Of a stretch of 64,000 bases of DNA, positions 46,981 through 55,519 are shown in pieces. Made by a program: the position numbers and the translations under genes. The stretch comes from Komarekiella delphini-convector SJRDD-AB1 (GTDB lineage Bacteria > Cyanobacteriota > Cyanobacteriia > Cyanobacteriales > Nostocaceae). Where the stretch lies: positions 1 to 64,000 of the forward strand of contig NZ_VJXY01000027.1 of the NCBI RefSeq assembly GCF_014831675.1, written 5' to 3'. Position 1 is the first letter of the stretch, and each line of letters opens with the position of its first letter. The notes beneath the pieces were generated by a model. The model made no database searches, had not been told where the DNA came from, and saw nothing but the letters and a program-made list of their open reading frames with translations.

Positions 46981-47967
46981 ATGCGTGCAATGATTTTGGA
47001 AGCACCACGTCAACCTCTGCGCTTAGTTGATTTACCAGTGCCAAAACCTAATTCTGAGCAAGTGCTGATTCGCGTTCATGCTTGCGCTGTCTGCCGTACA
47101 GATTTACACATAGTTGATGGGGAGTTGACGCACCCCAAACTACCTTTGATACCTGGGCATCAAATTGTGGGTACTATTGAGGCGATAGGTGAACAAGTTG
47201 ATAAATTTACTATAGGTCAGCGGGTTGGCGTTCCCTGGCTAGGTCATACTTGCGATCGCTGCCGTTATTGTCTCTCTGGTCGAGAAAATCTCTGCGATTA
47301 TGCCGAGTTTACAGGTTACAACCTTGACGGTGGCTATGCTGAGTATACTGTAGCCGACTACCGCTTTTGCTTTCCTCTAGACCCTAGCTATCCTGACTTG
47401 CAAGCTGCACCCTTGTTATGTGGTGGCTTAATTGGCTATCGTGCTTACAGAATGACTGGTAATGCTGAAAAAATGGGTTTTTATGGCTTTGGTTCAGCCG
47501 CCCATATTCTAATTCAACTAGCTCGTTATCAAGGGCGTCAAGTATTTGCTTTTACCCGTTCTGGTGATATTAAAGGACAAAAGTTTGCTCGTCAACTAGG
47601 TGCAACTTGGGCGGGTGACTCAGATGTGTTACCTCCAGAACCCCTGGATGCAGCGATTATTTTTGCACCTCTAGGAAAGTTAGTGCCGGCTGCTTTGCGT
47701 GCAGTAGCGAAAGGTGGCGTTGTAGTGTGTGCCGGCATTCACATGAGTGATATTCCCTCTTTTCCCTATGAAATTCTTTGGGAAGAAAGGATGTTGCGGT
47801 CTGTTGCGAATCTAACTCGCCAAGATGGAGAGGAGTTTTTGGCGTTAGCCCCCAAAATTCCCATCCTTACAGAGGTAAATTCTTTCTTGTTGAGCGAAGC
47901 GAATCAAGCTTTGGATGCACTTCGCAGTGGTAAATTTGAAGGTTCGGCTGTTTTGGTAATTGATTAG
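46981..47967 (+). CDS. zinc-dependent alcohol dehydrogenase family protein
   Basis: A medium-chain dehydrogenase/reductase that oxidises or reduces an alcohol/aldehyde pair with NAD(P). The catalytic zinc ligands are Cys in HACAVCRTDLHIVDGE and His in LIPGHQIVGTIEAIG. The structural zinc site is CDRCRYCLSGRENLC (four Cys, residues ~97-111). The nucleotide site is unusual, GFYGFGSAAHILIQLAR rather than GxGGxG. The length of 328 residues fits the adhP-like group. It is not in an operon; acylphosphatase on the other strand converges with it. Confidence 0.87.
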   Translation: MRAMILEAPRQPLRLVDLPVPKPNSEQVLIRVHACAVCRTDLHIVDGELTHPKLPLIPGHQIVGTIEAIGEQVDKFTIGQRVGVPWLGHTCDRCRYCLSGRENLCDYAEFTGYNLDGGYAEYTVADYRFCFPLDPSYPDLQAAPLLCGGLIGYRAYRMTGNAEKMGFYGFGSAAHILIQLARYQGRQVFAFTRSGDIKGQKFARQLGATWAGDSDVLPPEPLDAAIIFAPLGKLVPAALRAVAKGGVVVCAGIHMSDIPSFPYEILWEERMLRSVANLTRQDGEEFLALAPKIPILTEVNSFLLSEANQALDALRSGKFEGSAVLVID

Positions 47968-48019
47968 GAGTCTGAAAGCAGATTGTAAGATTTATTATTC
48001 GATCTTATGAGCGATCGCG

Positions 48020-48316
48020 CTACCGTCCAACCTCAAACCCCCGCAATCCTTCAGGTTCTTCATACTCAACCACAACCTCTTTCACCACAGCCGCCGGTGG
48101 CCCAGAGTGACACCAACGAACCATTTCTTCCACAACTTCCCGCGTCCCTTCAAAGACTGCTTCCACACGATCATCGGGGAGATTTCGCACCCAACCAGTT
48201 AATCCTAACTGGCTAGCTGTATCCACAGTGGCATAGCGATAGCCAACTCCTTGGACTCGGCCAGAAATGAATACATGGGCACGAATTAACTTTGGCAGTG
48301 GTGTGGAATTCTGCAT
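48020..48316 (-). CDS. acyP: acylphosphatase
   Basis: A small cytosolic enzyme that hydrolyses acyl phosphates such as 1,3-bisphosphoglycerate and carbamoyl phosphate. The phosphate loop GRVQGVGYRYATVD (residues ~17-30) contains the catalytic Arg, and GLTGWVRNLPDDRVEAVFEG the catalytic Asn. The acidic FEGTREVVEEMVRWC helix and the GPPAAVVKEV segment complete the fold. The 98-residue length is normal. It is convergent with the alcohol dehydrogenase gene, 50 bp apart. Confidence 0.92.
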   Translation of the reverse strand: MQNSTPLPKLIRAHVFISGRVQGVGYRYATVDTASQLGLTGWVRNLPDDRVEAVFEGTREVVEEMVRWCHSGPPAAVVKEVVVEYEEPEGLRGFEVGR

Positions 48317-48388
48317 ACACTGGTCTATTCTTTACGATTTCCAGTCTACCTAGTTTGTGTATGCACAACCTGTTTTTAGCTCACGAAA

Positions 48389-48712
48389 TTAATCACGGTC
48401 TTCGTCGTCTTCGTCATCTTCATCGTCTTCGTCGTCACGACGTCTGTATTTGCGGTCTTCGTCTTCATCGTCACGATATCTAGATTGGCGATCTTCATCT
48501 TCGTCGTCACGACGTTTGTATTTGCGGTCTTCGTCTTCATCGTCACGATATCTAGATTGGCGATCTTCATCTTCGTCGTCACGACGTTTGTATTTGCGGT
48601 CTTCGTCTTCATCGTCACGATATCTAGATTGGCGATCGCGATCGTCCCATTCATCATCACGTCGTTTTTGCTTGCCACCAACTATATTTCTGAACACATC
48701 ACCTATTCCCAT
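48389..48712 (-). CDS. charged tandem-repeat protein (107 aa)
   Basis: A low-complexity protein of almost only Asp, Glu, Arg, Lys, Tyr, Ser and Gln. After MGIGDVFRNIVGGKQKR it consists of 24-residue units DRQSRYRDDEDE and DRKYKRRDDEDE, repeated about three times, and ends in a DDEDDEDDEDRD tail. At the DNA level the period is 72 bp, with GATATCTAGATTGG at 48475, 48547 and 48619. AGGAG lies upstream of the ATG, supporting translation. It should be disordered and strongly charged; function unknown. Copy number probably varies between strains. Confidence 0.65.
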   Translation of the reverse strand: MGIGDVFRNIVGGKQKRRDDEWDDRDRQSRYRDDEDEDRKYKRRDDEDEDRQSRYRDDEDEDRKYKRRDDEDEDRQSRYRDDEDEDRKYRRRDDEDDEDDEDDEDRD

Positions 48713-48943
48713 AGCTTTTCTCCTAAGTTAGCAAGTCTTTTTATTTATGCTTACTTTAAGCAGTGTGTCTAACGTTTGTAGCAAATAAATCTTCCAGCAG
48801 GTGTAAATCAAGATAAAATCATCCCTATCTTTGGGAGTCTGCCAAAGTAGTGATAAAGTATTTTTTGTGCATTTCATTAGTCAGTTATCAATCACACACA
48901 TCCATAGCAAAACAACTGACAGTTTTTAAATTGTAAATTGCTT

Positions 48944-49324
48944 ATGTCTAACCTACCACCACTCAATACAGAAACCATTTGGGCAATCCTTGAAGATAAA
49001 GTTGATGACGCCATAGTCAACCAGATGATATGGCATTATTTAGGCTACCGCTACCACTCCTCAACTGAAACATGGGATACTAGCGCAGTTAATCCTGAAT
49101 GGCGGCATGAATATCCACAACCGCCAGATTTTATAGATAGTCGCCCGGCAATAGTCAAGTTAACTCGTTCTATTCCTTCAGAGAATAAACAATTACTAAA
49201 ACAAAAACTTGGTTTTAAAGGCTACAAAATCGGTGAGTTTGGCCCTCGACAAACTCGCAGGGCGACAGCAGCAAATTGGTTATTAAGTTATCTGCAACAA
49301 ACTGATAATGAAAATATTTTGTAG
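48944..49324 (+). CDS. DUF1823 family protein
   Basis: A conserved cyanobacterial (and plastid-lineage) protein of unknown function. Signature blocks are NLPPLNTETIWAILEDK, IWHYLGYRYHSSTETWD, YPQPPDFIDSRPAIVKLTRS and KLGFKGYKIGEFGPRQTRRA, all present in order. There is no signal peptide or catalytic motif. The frame opens at TTG 48938, but ATG at 48944 is the better start (126 residues). Stand-alone gene. Confidence 0.85.
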   Translation: MSNLPPLNTETIWAILEDKVDDAIVNQMIWHYLGYRYHSSTETWDTSAVNPEWRHEYPQPPDFIDSRPAIVKLTRSIPSENKQLLKQKLGFKGYKIGEFGPRQTRRATAANWLLSYLQQTDNENIL

Positions 49325-49727
49325 CTTGTAGTTAGTCTTGTTTTTGCTCAAGTACTAACTATTGATTAAAACGTATTAATATATACATAGCTAATGAAAC
49401 AAGTGTGAGTTCGGCGAATTGTAGAATATTTATTCAATGAGCCGTAAAAAAATAATTATCAGAGGTTTTATTACGCAAAATCGTCACTTTCAAGGGGTGA
49501 GAAGTAAAGACTTGAACCTTAGTTTTAGGCAGAAATAGGCTTATAAACTCACATTAAATAACGAAGTACCAAAATTAGTTAAAAATAAAAAACTATCTGT
49601 AAAAACTAACTAATTATTCCTGAAGATAGAGGTTATACTTACTTAACTATTTCTGACGAGCTATTTTCAAATTTAATTTATCATCAGACAATACTGCTAC
49701 CCAGCATTTTATATTCCTAACACTTCT
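49325..49727. other. intergenic region upstream of the GH13 gene
   Basis: About 400 bp of A/T-rich DNA with no open frame, repeat or RNA motif that I can support. It should contain the promoter of the amylase-type gene. Confidence 0.4.
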
Positions 49728-51386
49728 ATGGCAAAGCCAATTGAATTTAACTTATTTGCACCGTACAACAAAGGAGCTTCATTAATAGGTTCTTTTTCTG
49801 ATTGGCAAGAAATCCAAATGGAAAAAGGTGATGATGGTTATTTTCGCACAACTGTTGATCTAGAAGACGGCACTTATCAATATAAATTCCGTGTTCAATC
49901 AAATTCATGGTTTTTTGAACCAGAACAATGGGTTGATGTCACAGATCCTTATGCAACTGATATTGATGAATCAACTGGAAAAGATAACGGTGTTGTACGA
50001 ATTAAAGATGGTGAAAGAATTGTTGATACATATATCTGGCAACATGATGATAAACCTCTCCCGGCTGACCATGAATTAGTTATCTATGAACTACACGTAG
50101 CTGACTTTTCTGGTGGTGAAGATGACCCCTATGCACGAGGAAAGTATAAACATGTTATTGAAAAGTTAGATCACCTGTCTGAATTAGGAATTAATGCTAT
50201 TGAGTTGATGCCACTCAAAGAATATCCTGGCGATTATAGCTGGGGTTATAACCCCCGCCATTTCTTTGCAACAGAATCTAGTTATGGTTCTACTGCTGAG
50301 TTAAAGCAGCTGATTGATGAGTGTCATGGCCGAGGTATTCGCGTCATTATTGACGGTATTTATAATCATTCAGAAGCAGGCAGTCCCTTAACACAAATTG
50401 ACCATGATTACTGGTATCATCATGAGCCACGTGACCCTGACAATAACTGGGGCCCTGAATTTAATTACGAACATTATGACGAGAATTTAGACACTTATCC
50501 TGCTCGCAAATTTATTGGTGATACAATCCGTTTTTGGGTTGGCGAATATCACATAGATGGTATCCGTTATGATGCGGCACGACAAATTGCCAACTACGAC
50601 TTCATGCACTGGATTGTTCAAGAAGCAAAAAATACTGCTAGCATGAAGCCTTTTTACAATGTTGCTGAACATATTCCAGAAACTACCAGCATCACCAATG
50701 TAGACGGGCCAATGGATGGTTGCTGGCATGACAGTTTCTATCACTGTATTCTCGAACATATCTGCGGCGATACATTTGATTTAGAGCGCCTTAAAGATGT
50801 CATCGACTGCAAACGTCAAGGTTTTATGGGTGCGACAAATGTGGTAAATTACTTAACTAACCATGACCACAACCACGTTATGGTAGAGTTGGGAAATCGT
50901 GAGATTTTTGACGAAGAAGCTTTTAGACGGACTAAACTGGGAGCAGCAATTCTCATGACAGCGGTCGGAGTTCCTTTGATTTGGATGGGTGAAGAATTTG
51001 GCGAGTACAAACCCAAAACTCCAGAATCAGCCAAAATCGATTGGACTCTGTTAGGTAATGACCTAAACCGAGGCTTGTTTGAATACTACAAAGGCTTAAC
51101 CAATCTACGTAAAGATAATCATGCTCTCTATACAGAGAATATTGATTTTATCCACGAAAATCCAGAGGCTAAGGTACTAGCTTATAGCCGCTGGAATGAT
51201 GAAGGTTCTCGTGTGGTTGTTGTAACCAATTTCTCAGAAAATTTCCTGGGTGGCTATCACGTTCCTAACTTTCCTAGTAGTGGTACATGGCACGAGTGGA
51301 CAGGTAATTATGATGTTGAAGCTGGTGATGATGGTATCCTGACAGACTTGGGCCCATACGAAGCTAAAGTATTTGTATGGCATTAG
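49728..51386 (+). CDS. GH13 alpha-amylase-type enzyme with N-terminal CBM48/E-set domain
   Basis: A glycogen- or maltodextrin-active glycosidase or transglycosidase. Residues 1-~95 are an E-set/CBM48 module (FNLFAPYNKGASLIGSFSDW, YQYKFRVQSNSWFF). The (beta/alpha)8 barrel has the GH13 regions: VIIDGIYNHS (region I), GIRYDAARQI (nucleophile Asp), YNVAEHIPE (acid/base Glu) and NYLTNHDHNHV (third Asp). A C-terminal beta domain ends the protein (TNFSENFLGGYHVP). The VIYELHVADFSGG and ELMPLKEYPGDYSWGYNP segments resemble the TreZ/branching-enzyme side of the family, but I cannot fix the exact reaction. The cytosolic location fits glycogen turnover. Confidence 0.85.
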   Translation: MAKPIEFNLFAPYNKGASLIGSFSDWQEIQMEKGDDGYFRTTVDLEDGTYQYKFRVQSNSWFFEPEQWVDVTDPYATDIDESTGKDNGVVRIKDGERIVDTYIWQHDDKPLPADHELVIYELHVADFSGGEDDPYARGKYKHVIEKLDHLSELGINAIELMPLKEYPGDYSWGYNPRHFFATESSYGSTAELKQLIDECHGRGIRVIIDGIYNHSEAGSPLTQIDHDYWYHHEPRDPDNNWGPEFNYEHYDENLDTYPARKFIGDTIRFWVGEYHIDGIRYDAARQIANYDFMHWIVQEAKNTASMKPFYNVAEHIPETTSITNVDGPMDGCWHDSFYHCILEHICGDTFDLERLKDVIDCKRQGFMGATNVVNYLTNHDHNHVMVELGNREIFDEEAFRRTKLGAAILMTAVGVPLIWMGEEFGEYKPKTPESAKIDWTLLGNDLNRGLFEYYKGLTNLRKDNHALYTENIDFIHENPEAKVLAYSRWNDEGSRVVVVTNFSENFLGGYHVPNFPSSGTWHEWTGNYDVEAGDDGILTDLGPYEAKVFVWH

Positions 51387-51414
51387 TCACTTAACAAGAT
51401 TACCAGATTACCAG

Positions 51415-51442
51415 ATTCCCGACTTCTTAAGAAGTCGGGAAT
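51415..51442 (+). terminator. 28-bp perfect palindrome after the GH13 gene
   Basis: ATTCCCGACTTCTT is followed directly by its complement AAGAAGTCGGGAAT, 28 nt after the stop. It is the perfect version of the hairpin repeat at 2457-2489 and probably ends the GH13 transcript. Confidence 0.7.
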
Positions 51443-51547
51443 ATAACAAAAAAGATAGACAAAATAGTTGCTTTGAAAAAAATTTATAATTCTATATTAC
51501 ATTTTTGTTTAAAATAGAATGGCATAAGTTATTATGAGGACTAGGCC

Positions 51548-52591
51548 ATGCAAAATAAATTATTTAATACTAATATTGATAATGATCACGTTTTATTAAC
51601 TCCTAATGAAATCAAATCAAAATTACCTTTAACACCATCAGCTGAACAAACAGTTTTAAACTACAGACAGGAAATAGAACATATACTAGATTTTCAAGAT
51701 AGGCGAAAATTTATAGTAGTTGGCCCATGCTCAATCCATGACCCAAAAGCAGCAATTGAATATTCCGAGAGGTTGAAATCTTTGGCTGAGAAAGTCAAAG
51801 ATAAACTGCTATTAATTATGAGAGTATACTTTGAAAAGCCTAGAACAACTGTAGGATGGAAAGGTTTAATTAATGACCCAGATATGGATGATTCTTTCCA
51901 TGTAGAAAATGGTTTATTAATTGCGCGTAGCCTGTTATTAAAAATTACGGAGTTGGGATTGCCTGCTGGCACAGAAGCATTAGATCCAATAATACCACAG
52001 TATATTAGTGAACTGATTACATGGTCTGCTATTGGAGCACGAACAACTGAATCACAAACTCATCGTGAAATGGCAAGTGGACTTTCGATGCCTGTAGGTT
52101 TTAAAAATGGTACTGATGGCAATATTCAAGTAGCTTTGAATGCTCTGCAATCAGCTAGAAATCCTCATAATTTTATTGGAATTAACCAAAATGGACAAGT
52201 AAGCGTTTTTCAAACTAGAGGTAATGCTTACGGACATGTAATTTTAAGAGGTGGTAATCAGCCAAACTTTGATGCAGCAAATATAAAACTGGTAGAAGAG
52301 AAATTAAAAGAAGGAAATTTATCACCAAGAATTGTTATTGACTGTAGCCACGGCAATACAAATAAAGATTACAGATTACAAGCTCAAGTCTTAGAAAATG
52401 TTATTCAGCAAATAGTAGATGGGAATACATCAATAGTCGGAATGATGCTGGAATCTAATTTGTATGAAGGGAATCAACCGATTACTGATAAGCGAGAAGA
52501 ATTAAAATATGGTGTTTCTGTAACTGATAAATGTATTAATTGGGAAGAAACTGAAAGAATTATTTTAGCTGCCTACGAAAAACTTAAATAA
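51548..52591 (+). CDS. DAHP synthase, class I (AroF/G/H type)
   Basis: Condenses phosphoenolpyruvate and erythrose-4-phosphate, the first step of the shikimate pathway. Conserved blocks are VVGPCSIHDPKAAIEY, MRVYFEKPRTTVGWKGL, EALDPIIPQYISELITWSA, GARTTESQTHREMASGLS and PVGFKNGTDGN, plus VIDCSHGNTNKDY near the metal site. The length of 347 residues and the N-terminal extension place it with feedback-regulated AroG/AroF/AroH enzymes. It is not in an aro or natural-product cluster, so a housekeeping or supplementary copy are both possible. ATG follows GAGGACTAGGCC. Confidence 0.92.
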   Translation: MQNKLFNTNIDNDHVLLTPNEIKSKLPLTPSAEQTVLNYRQEIEHILDFQDRRKFIVVGPCSIHDPKAAIEYSERLKSLAEKVKDKLLLIMRVYFEKPRTTVGWKGLINDPDMDDSFHVENGLLIARSLLLKITELGLPAGTEALDPIIPQYISELITWSAIGARTTESQTHREMASGLSMPVGFKNGTDGNIQVALNALQSARNPHNFIGINQNGQVSVFQTRGNAYGHVILRGGNQPNFDAANIKLVEEKLKEGNLSPRIVIDCSHGNTNKDYRLQAQVLENVIQQIVDGNTSIVGMMLESNLYEGNQPITDKREELKYGVSVTDKCINWEETERIILAAYEKLK

Positions 52592-52674
52592 TCAAATTTT
52601 TCAGCGCAGAGGTAGACAGAGTTATTTCTCTGTGTTCCTCTGCGCTTACTTTGCGTTCCTTTGCGTTTAAAAAA

Positions 52675-54582
52675 CTATAAAACTGTCCCAGTTTCTTTCA
52701 AGTAAACCCGCGTAAATGGTTCGTCTTCTCCCAAGGTGTAGTCTTCAATCAACCCTTTGCGACGGATAGAAATGTCGTTTTCTTTTTTAATCACCACAGT
52801 AGAACCGTCGAAGACATCCCGCACTAGCATCATCTCAATTTCGGTAGGATTATTCAGAACAACCATATTACTATTCTGATAAAACATACCCTGTTTTTCT
52901 AGTACGTCTTCATTGTACTCGGCTATTAGCAAATCAAGTTTTGGATGACGCAGCAAAATTTGGACGTTGCTGTTGTAATCTGTGCTGAATACTTTTTTTG
53001 ACCGATTCACAAAAACTGCATCATGACAAACAGCACCTATTGTCAAGTCAGGATGTTGCAAAAGAATATGATCAATTGTTTCTTGCAGCTCCTCAACTGA
53101 GATTTTATTAAAGGTGATAATTGGTATTCTGGCATCCGTACCCGACTCAAAAAATGTTTCTAAGATATGGGAAGGCACATCAACGCTGCCACCAACCGCC
53201 GGTTTAAGATGCATTAAAATACCAGGTGCAGCGTTAATTTCCAAAATGGCAAAATTACTGGTTTTCCAGGATTCTGCGAGACTCTTGGTAATAACATCAA
53301 TACCGAGGCAAGTTAACTGGAAGTGTTGGGCAATGTCTTGCGCCAAGATAATATTGTCATGGTGAACTATATCTGTAGCATTGATGCTCATACCTCCAGC
53401 AGAAAGATTAGCGACTTTGCGAAGGTAAACAACACGGTCTTTTTTAATAACGCTGTCCAGTGACAAACCTTGTTCTTCTAGGTAGAGTTGCATCGCCTCA
53501 TCACGCTGAATCTTACTCATCGGCGAGGTGGGTGTATCCAAGCGTCCAGGTTTTCGGTTTTCTTGGCGAATTAACTCATCAATAGTTGAATTTCCATCAC
53601 CGACAATCGAGGCTGGACGGCGTTCTGTGGCGGCGACGAATTTGCCATCGACACACAGCAAGCGAAAATCTGCTCCTGGAATGCTTTTCTCGACAATTAT
53701 TTGTGTTGACTGTTCTTCTGGAATTGCTGCCACTGCCCTATTGTAAGCAGATATCAGTTCTTGTGCATCTTGCACATCTGCTGTTACGCCGATTCCTTTA
53801 TGACCTACTACAGGCTTAACTGCGACTGGGTAGCCAATTTCTTTTGCTACTGCTAAGGCTCCTTTTTCAGAAACAACAATGTCGCCTTCCGGTACTGGAA
53901 AACCCAAAGTTTTTAAGAATGCTTTACAGTCGTCTTTGCGGGTGGTGAATTCTGAATCTAGATGGCTATCACAGTTAAATGTTGTTGCTACCCCTCTAAC
54001 TTGTTTTTTGCCAAAACCGTATTGCATTAGTCCTTCTTCCCATAAGTAAAAAGTGGGAATACCTTTTTCGTAGGCTGTTCGCAATAAGGCGTAAACAGTG
54101 GGGCCGCCATAGACAGATTGTCGGAATCGTCTTTGAAGTCTCACAAGCTGTTCATCAAAAAGGAAGTTTTCTTTTTGGGTAATAGTTTCAAACCAATCCC
54201 AAACAAAGTAAACTACCTCTCTAGTTGTACGTTCATATAGTGATTGAACGCTGATTCTGACAAAATCTGGGTATGGCTTGACACTCCAACGGTTGAGGTG
54301 TAAGTCCATGTCCAGCTTTCCGACTTCTGAAACAACTTGGGCAAACAGATGGGCGTAAGATTCATAAGTTTGCTCACCCAGATGTGGATAGCGATCGCCA
54401 ATAATCGAAATATAATCCTCTAGGGGCAGAGGCTCTCTATACTCTGTCAGAGCAAAATCAAATACTAGTGCCCCTGTATCCAAGTAGAAATTAGGCCCAA
54501 TGTAATGCTTGAAGTTGAAAATATCGAATACATCAGTTCTTCTCGCATTGACACGGACAGCATCGCTTTTTTGTTGAACCAT
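52675..54582 (-). CDS. cphA2: cyanophycin synthetase 2 (CphA2-type, lacking the Mur-ligase active site)
   Basis: Builds cyanophycin-type polymer from beta-aspartyl-arginine dipeptides in the CphA2 scheme. The CphA N-terminal domain (residues ~1-205) is followed by an ATP-grasp domain: DDCKAFLKTLGFPVPEGD, YPVAVKPVVGHKGIGVTADV, ILEINAAPGILMHLKPAVGG. Where full-length CphA1 continues with ITGTNGKTTT, this protein has IITFNKISVEEL, so the second ATP site is gone and only a shortened ~170-residue tail remains. The 635 residues (ATG at 54582) compare with ~870-900 in CphA1. The gene is intact, not a fragment. It is divergent from cphB with one small gene between. Confidence 0.85.
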   Translation of the reverse strand: MVQQKSDAVRVNARRTDVFDIFNFKHYIGPNFYLDTGALVFDFALTEYREPLPLEDYISIIGDRYPHLGEQTYESYAHLFAQVVSEVGKLDMDLHLNRWSVKPYPDFVRISVQSLYERTTREVVYFVWDWFETITQKENFLFDEQLVRLQRRFRQSVYGGPTVYALLRTAYEKGIPTFYLWEEGLMQYGFGKKQVRGVATTFNCDSHLDSEFTTRKDDCKAFLKTLGFPVPEGDIVVSEKGALAVAKEIGYPVAVKPVVGHKGIGVTADVQDAQELISAYNRAVAAIPEEQSTQIIVEKSIPGADFRLLCVDGKFVAATERRPASIVGDGNSTIDELIRQENRKPGRLDTPTSPMSKIQRDEAMQLYLEEQGLSLDSVIKKDRVVYLRKVANLSAGGMSINATDIVHHDNIILAQDIAQHFQLTCLGIDVITKSLAESWKTSNFAILEINAAPGILMHLKPAVGGSVDVPSHILETFFESGTDARIPIITFNKISVEELQETIDHILLQHPDLTIGAVCHDAVFVNRSKKVFSTDYNSNVQILLRHPKLDLLIAEYNEDVLEKQGMFYQNSNMVVLNNPTEIEMMLVRDVFDGSTVVIKKENDISIRRKGLIEDYTLGEDEPFTRVYLKETGTVL

Positions 54583-54901
54583 TGATTGCAAACCTTTGGC
54601 TAAACACCCTGAAATTTAAACGCCGAGTTACAGTTACTTAGACTTATTGATTGTAGATTGATTCACATTGCTTTTTAGGAAGCGATGGCTTTGCTATTAA
54701 TTTTGCCAGCCTTAACTTAACCCTAATACTCAGCATTTTCAACTATCTCAGGGCATAATTCAACCTATATAAGTCAGTATACAATAAATACCAGTGCGTA
54801 TAAAATCATCAGGAGTGCTCAAAGATATAACCTTTGAGAGGTGCAAGACTCGCCTCAAATTTGTATAAATAATATTTAGGCTATTAAAAAGACAGCAAAC
54901 T
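54583..54901. other. divergent spacer before the 67-aa gene
   Basis: About 320 bp with no gene, expected to carry the cphA2 promoter (minus strand) and that of the small gene (plus strand). I found no perfect GTA-N8-TAC site here. Confidence 0.4.
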
Positions 54902-55105
54902 ATGAATAGCACACAAACGGGTCTAAGATATGAAGTTCGACAACTTGCTGAGGAAGCTTTTCATCTCAGATTGATTTCTGGGCATGGGGATGGGCCAGAT
55001 TTAAGTGAGTATCAAATTGTTTACCAAGGTAAACCTAGACATCTCCCACTAGAACAGGCTCGCCTTTTCTTAACTAACTTGCTTTACAGAAGTCAAACTC
55101 ACTAA
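54902..55105 (+). CDS. small conserved-looking protein (67 aa)
   Basis: I do not recognise a named family. The protein is soluble, begins MNSTQTGLRYEVRQLAEEAF and contains LRLISGHGDGPDLSEYQIVYQG followed by a Leu-rich helix (LEQARLFLTNLLYR). The regular structure and lack of low complexity suggest a real gene. It sits between cphA2 and cphB on the cphB strand, about 415 bp before cphB, which could indicate a role with cyanophycin, but that is inference. Confidence 0.55.
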   Translation: MNSTQTGLRYEVRQLAEEAFHLRLISGHGDGPDLSEYQIVYQGKPRHLPLEQARLFLTNLLYRSQTH

Positions 55106-55433
55106 AGTTTGCAAGTAAAATACATAGCTGCAAATATTCAATTACAGTCAGCTAAGATTAATACCAAAATTTAGTTAGAATTTTCACCTTGCTAATTAGA
55201 AATTGTGCAAAAGTCATTACAGATAAATTATTCAAAATTGCACAATAAATCTACCTTGATAAATTCACAATAAATAAAACCAACCATGCCTCTAGATCAC
55301 AGTTCTAGAGGCTGTTGAATGAACAATTTAAATTTTGTATATAAGAATTATTTTTTAAGAAGTGATGATTTTTATTCTTTTCCTTAAAATTTTTCATGCT
55401 AAATTTATTCCTCATATTTTACTCTTAAATTTT

Positions 55434-55447
55434 GTATCGTAATCTAC
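55434..55447 (+). promoter_or_regulatory. candidate NtcA site upstream of cphB
   Basis: GTA-tcgtaatc-TAC is a perfect match to the GTA-N8-TAC consensus of the nitrogen regulator NtcA. It lies 73 nt before the cphB start, in an otherwise gene-free 414-bp spacer (55106-55519). A weak TAATTG about 22 nt downstream could serve as the -10, the usual spacing for NtcA-activated promoters. Confidence 0.55.
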
Positions 55448-55519
55448 CAAATGGGTGATTCTACAGTTTTAATTGTCATGCTTTATTGAAATTTATCAAC
55501 CAAATCAGGAGGCATTATT

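Noticed and set aside
48450-48772. Two plus-strand frames (Ser/Arg-rich and Val/Phe-rich) across the tandem-repeat gene
   Set aside because: They are antisense readings of the 72-bp repeats; only the minus-strand frame has a ribosome site and a non-repeat start.
52675-54582. The short cyanophycin synthetase as a truncated pseudogene of cphA1
   Set aside because: The frame is intact, the C-terminus continues well past the point where the Mur-ligase motif is missing, and the length matches the known CphA2 form.
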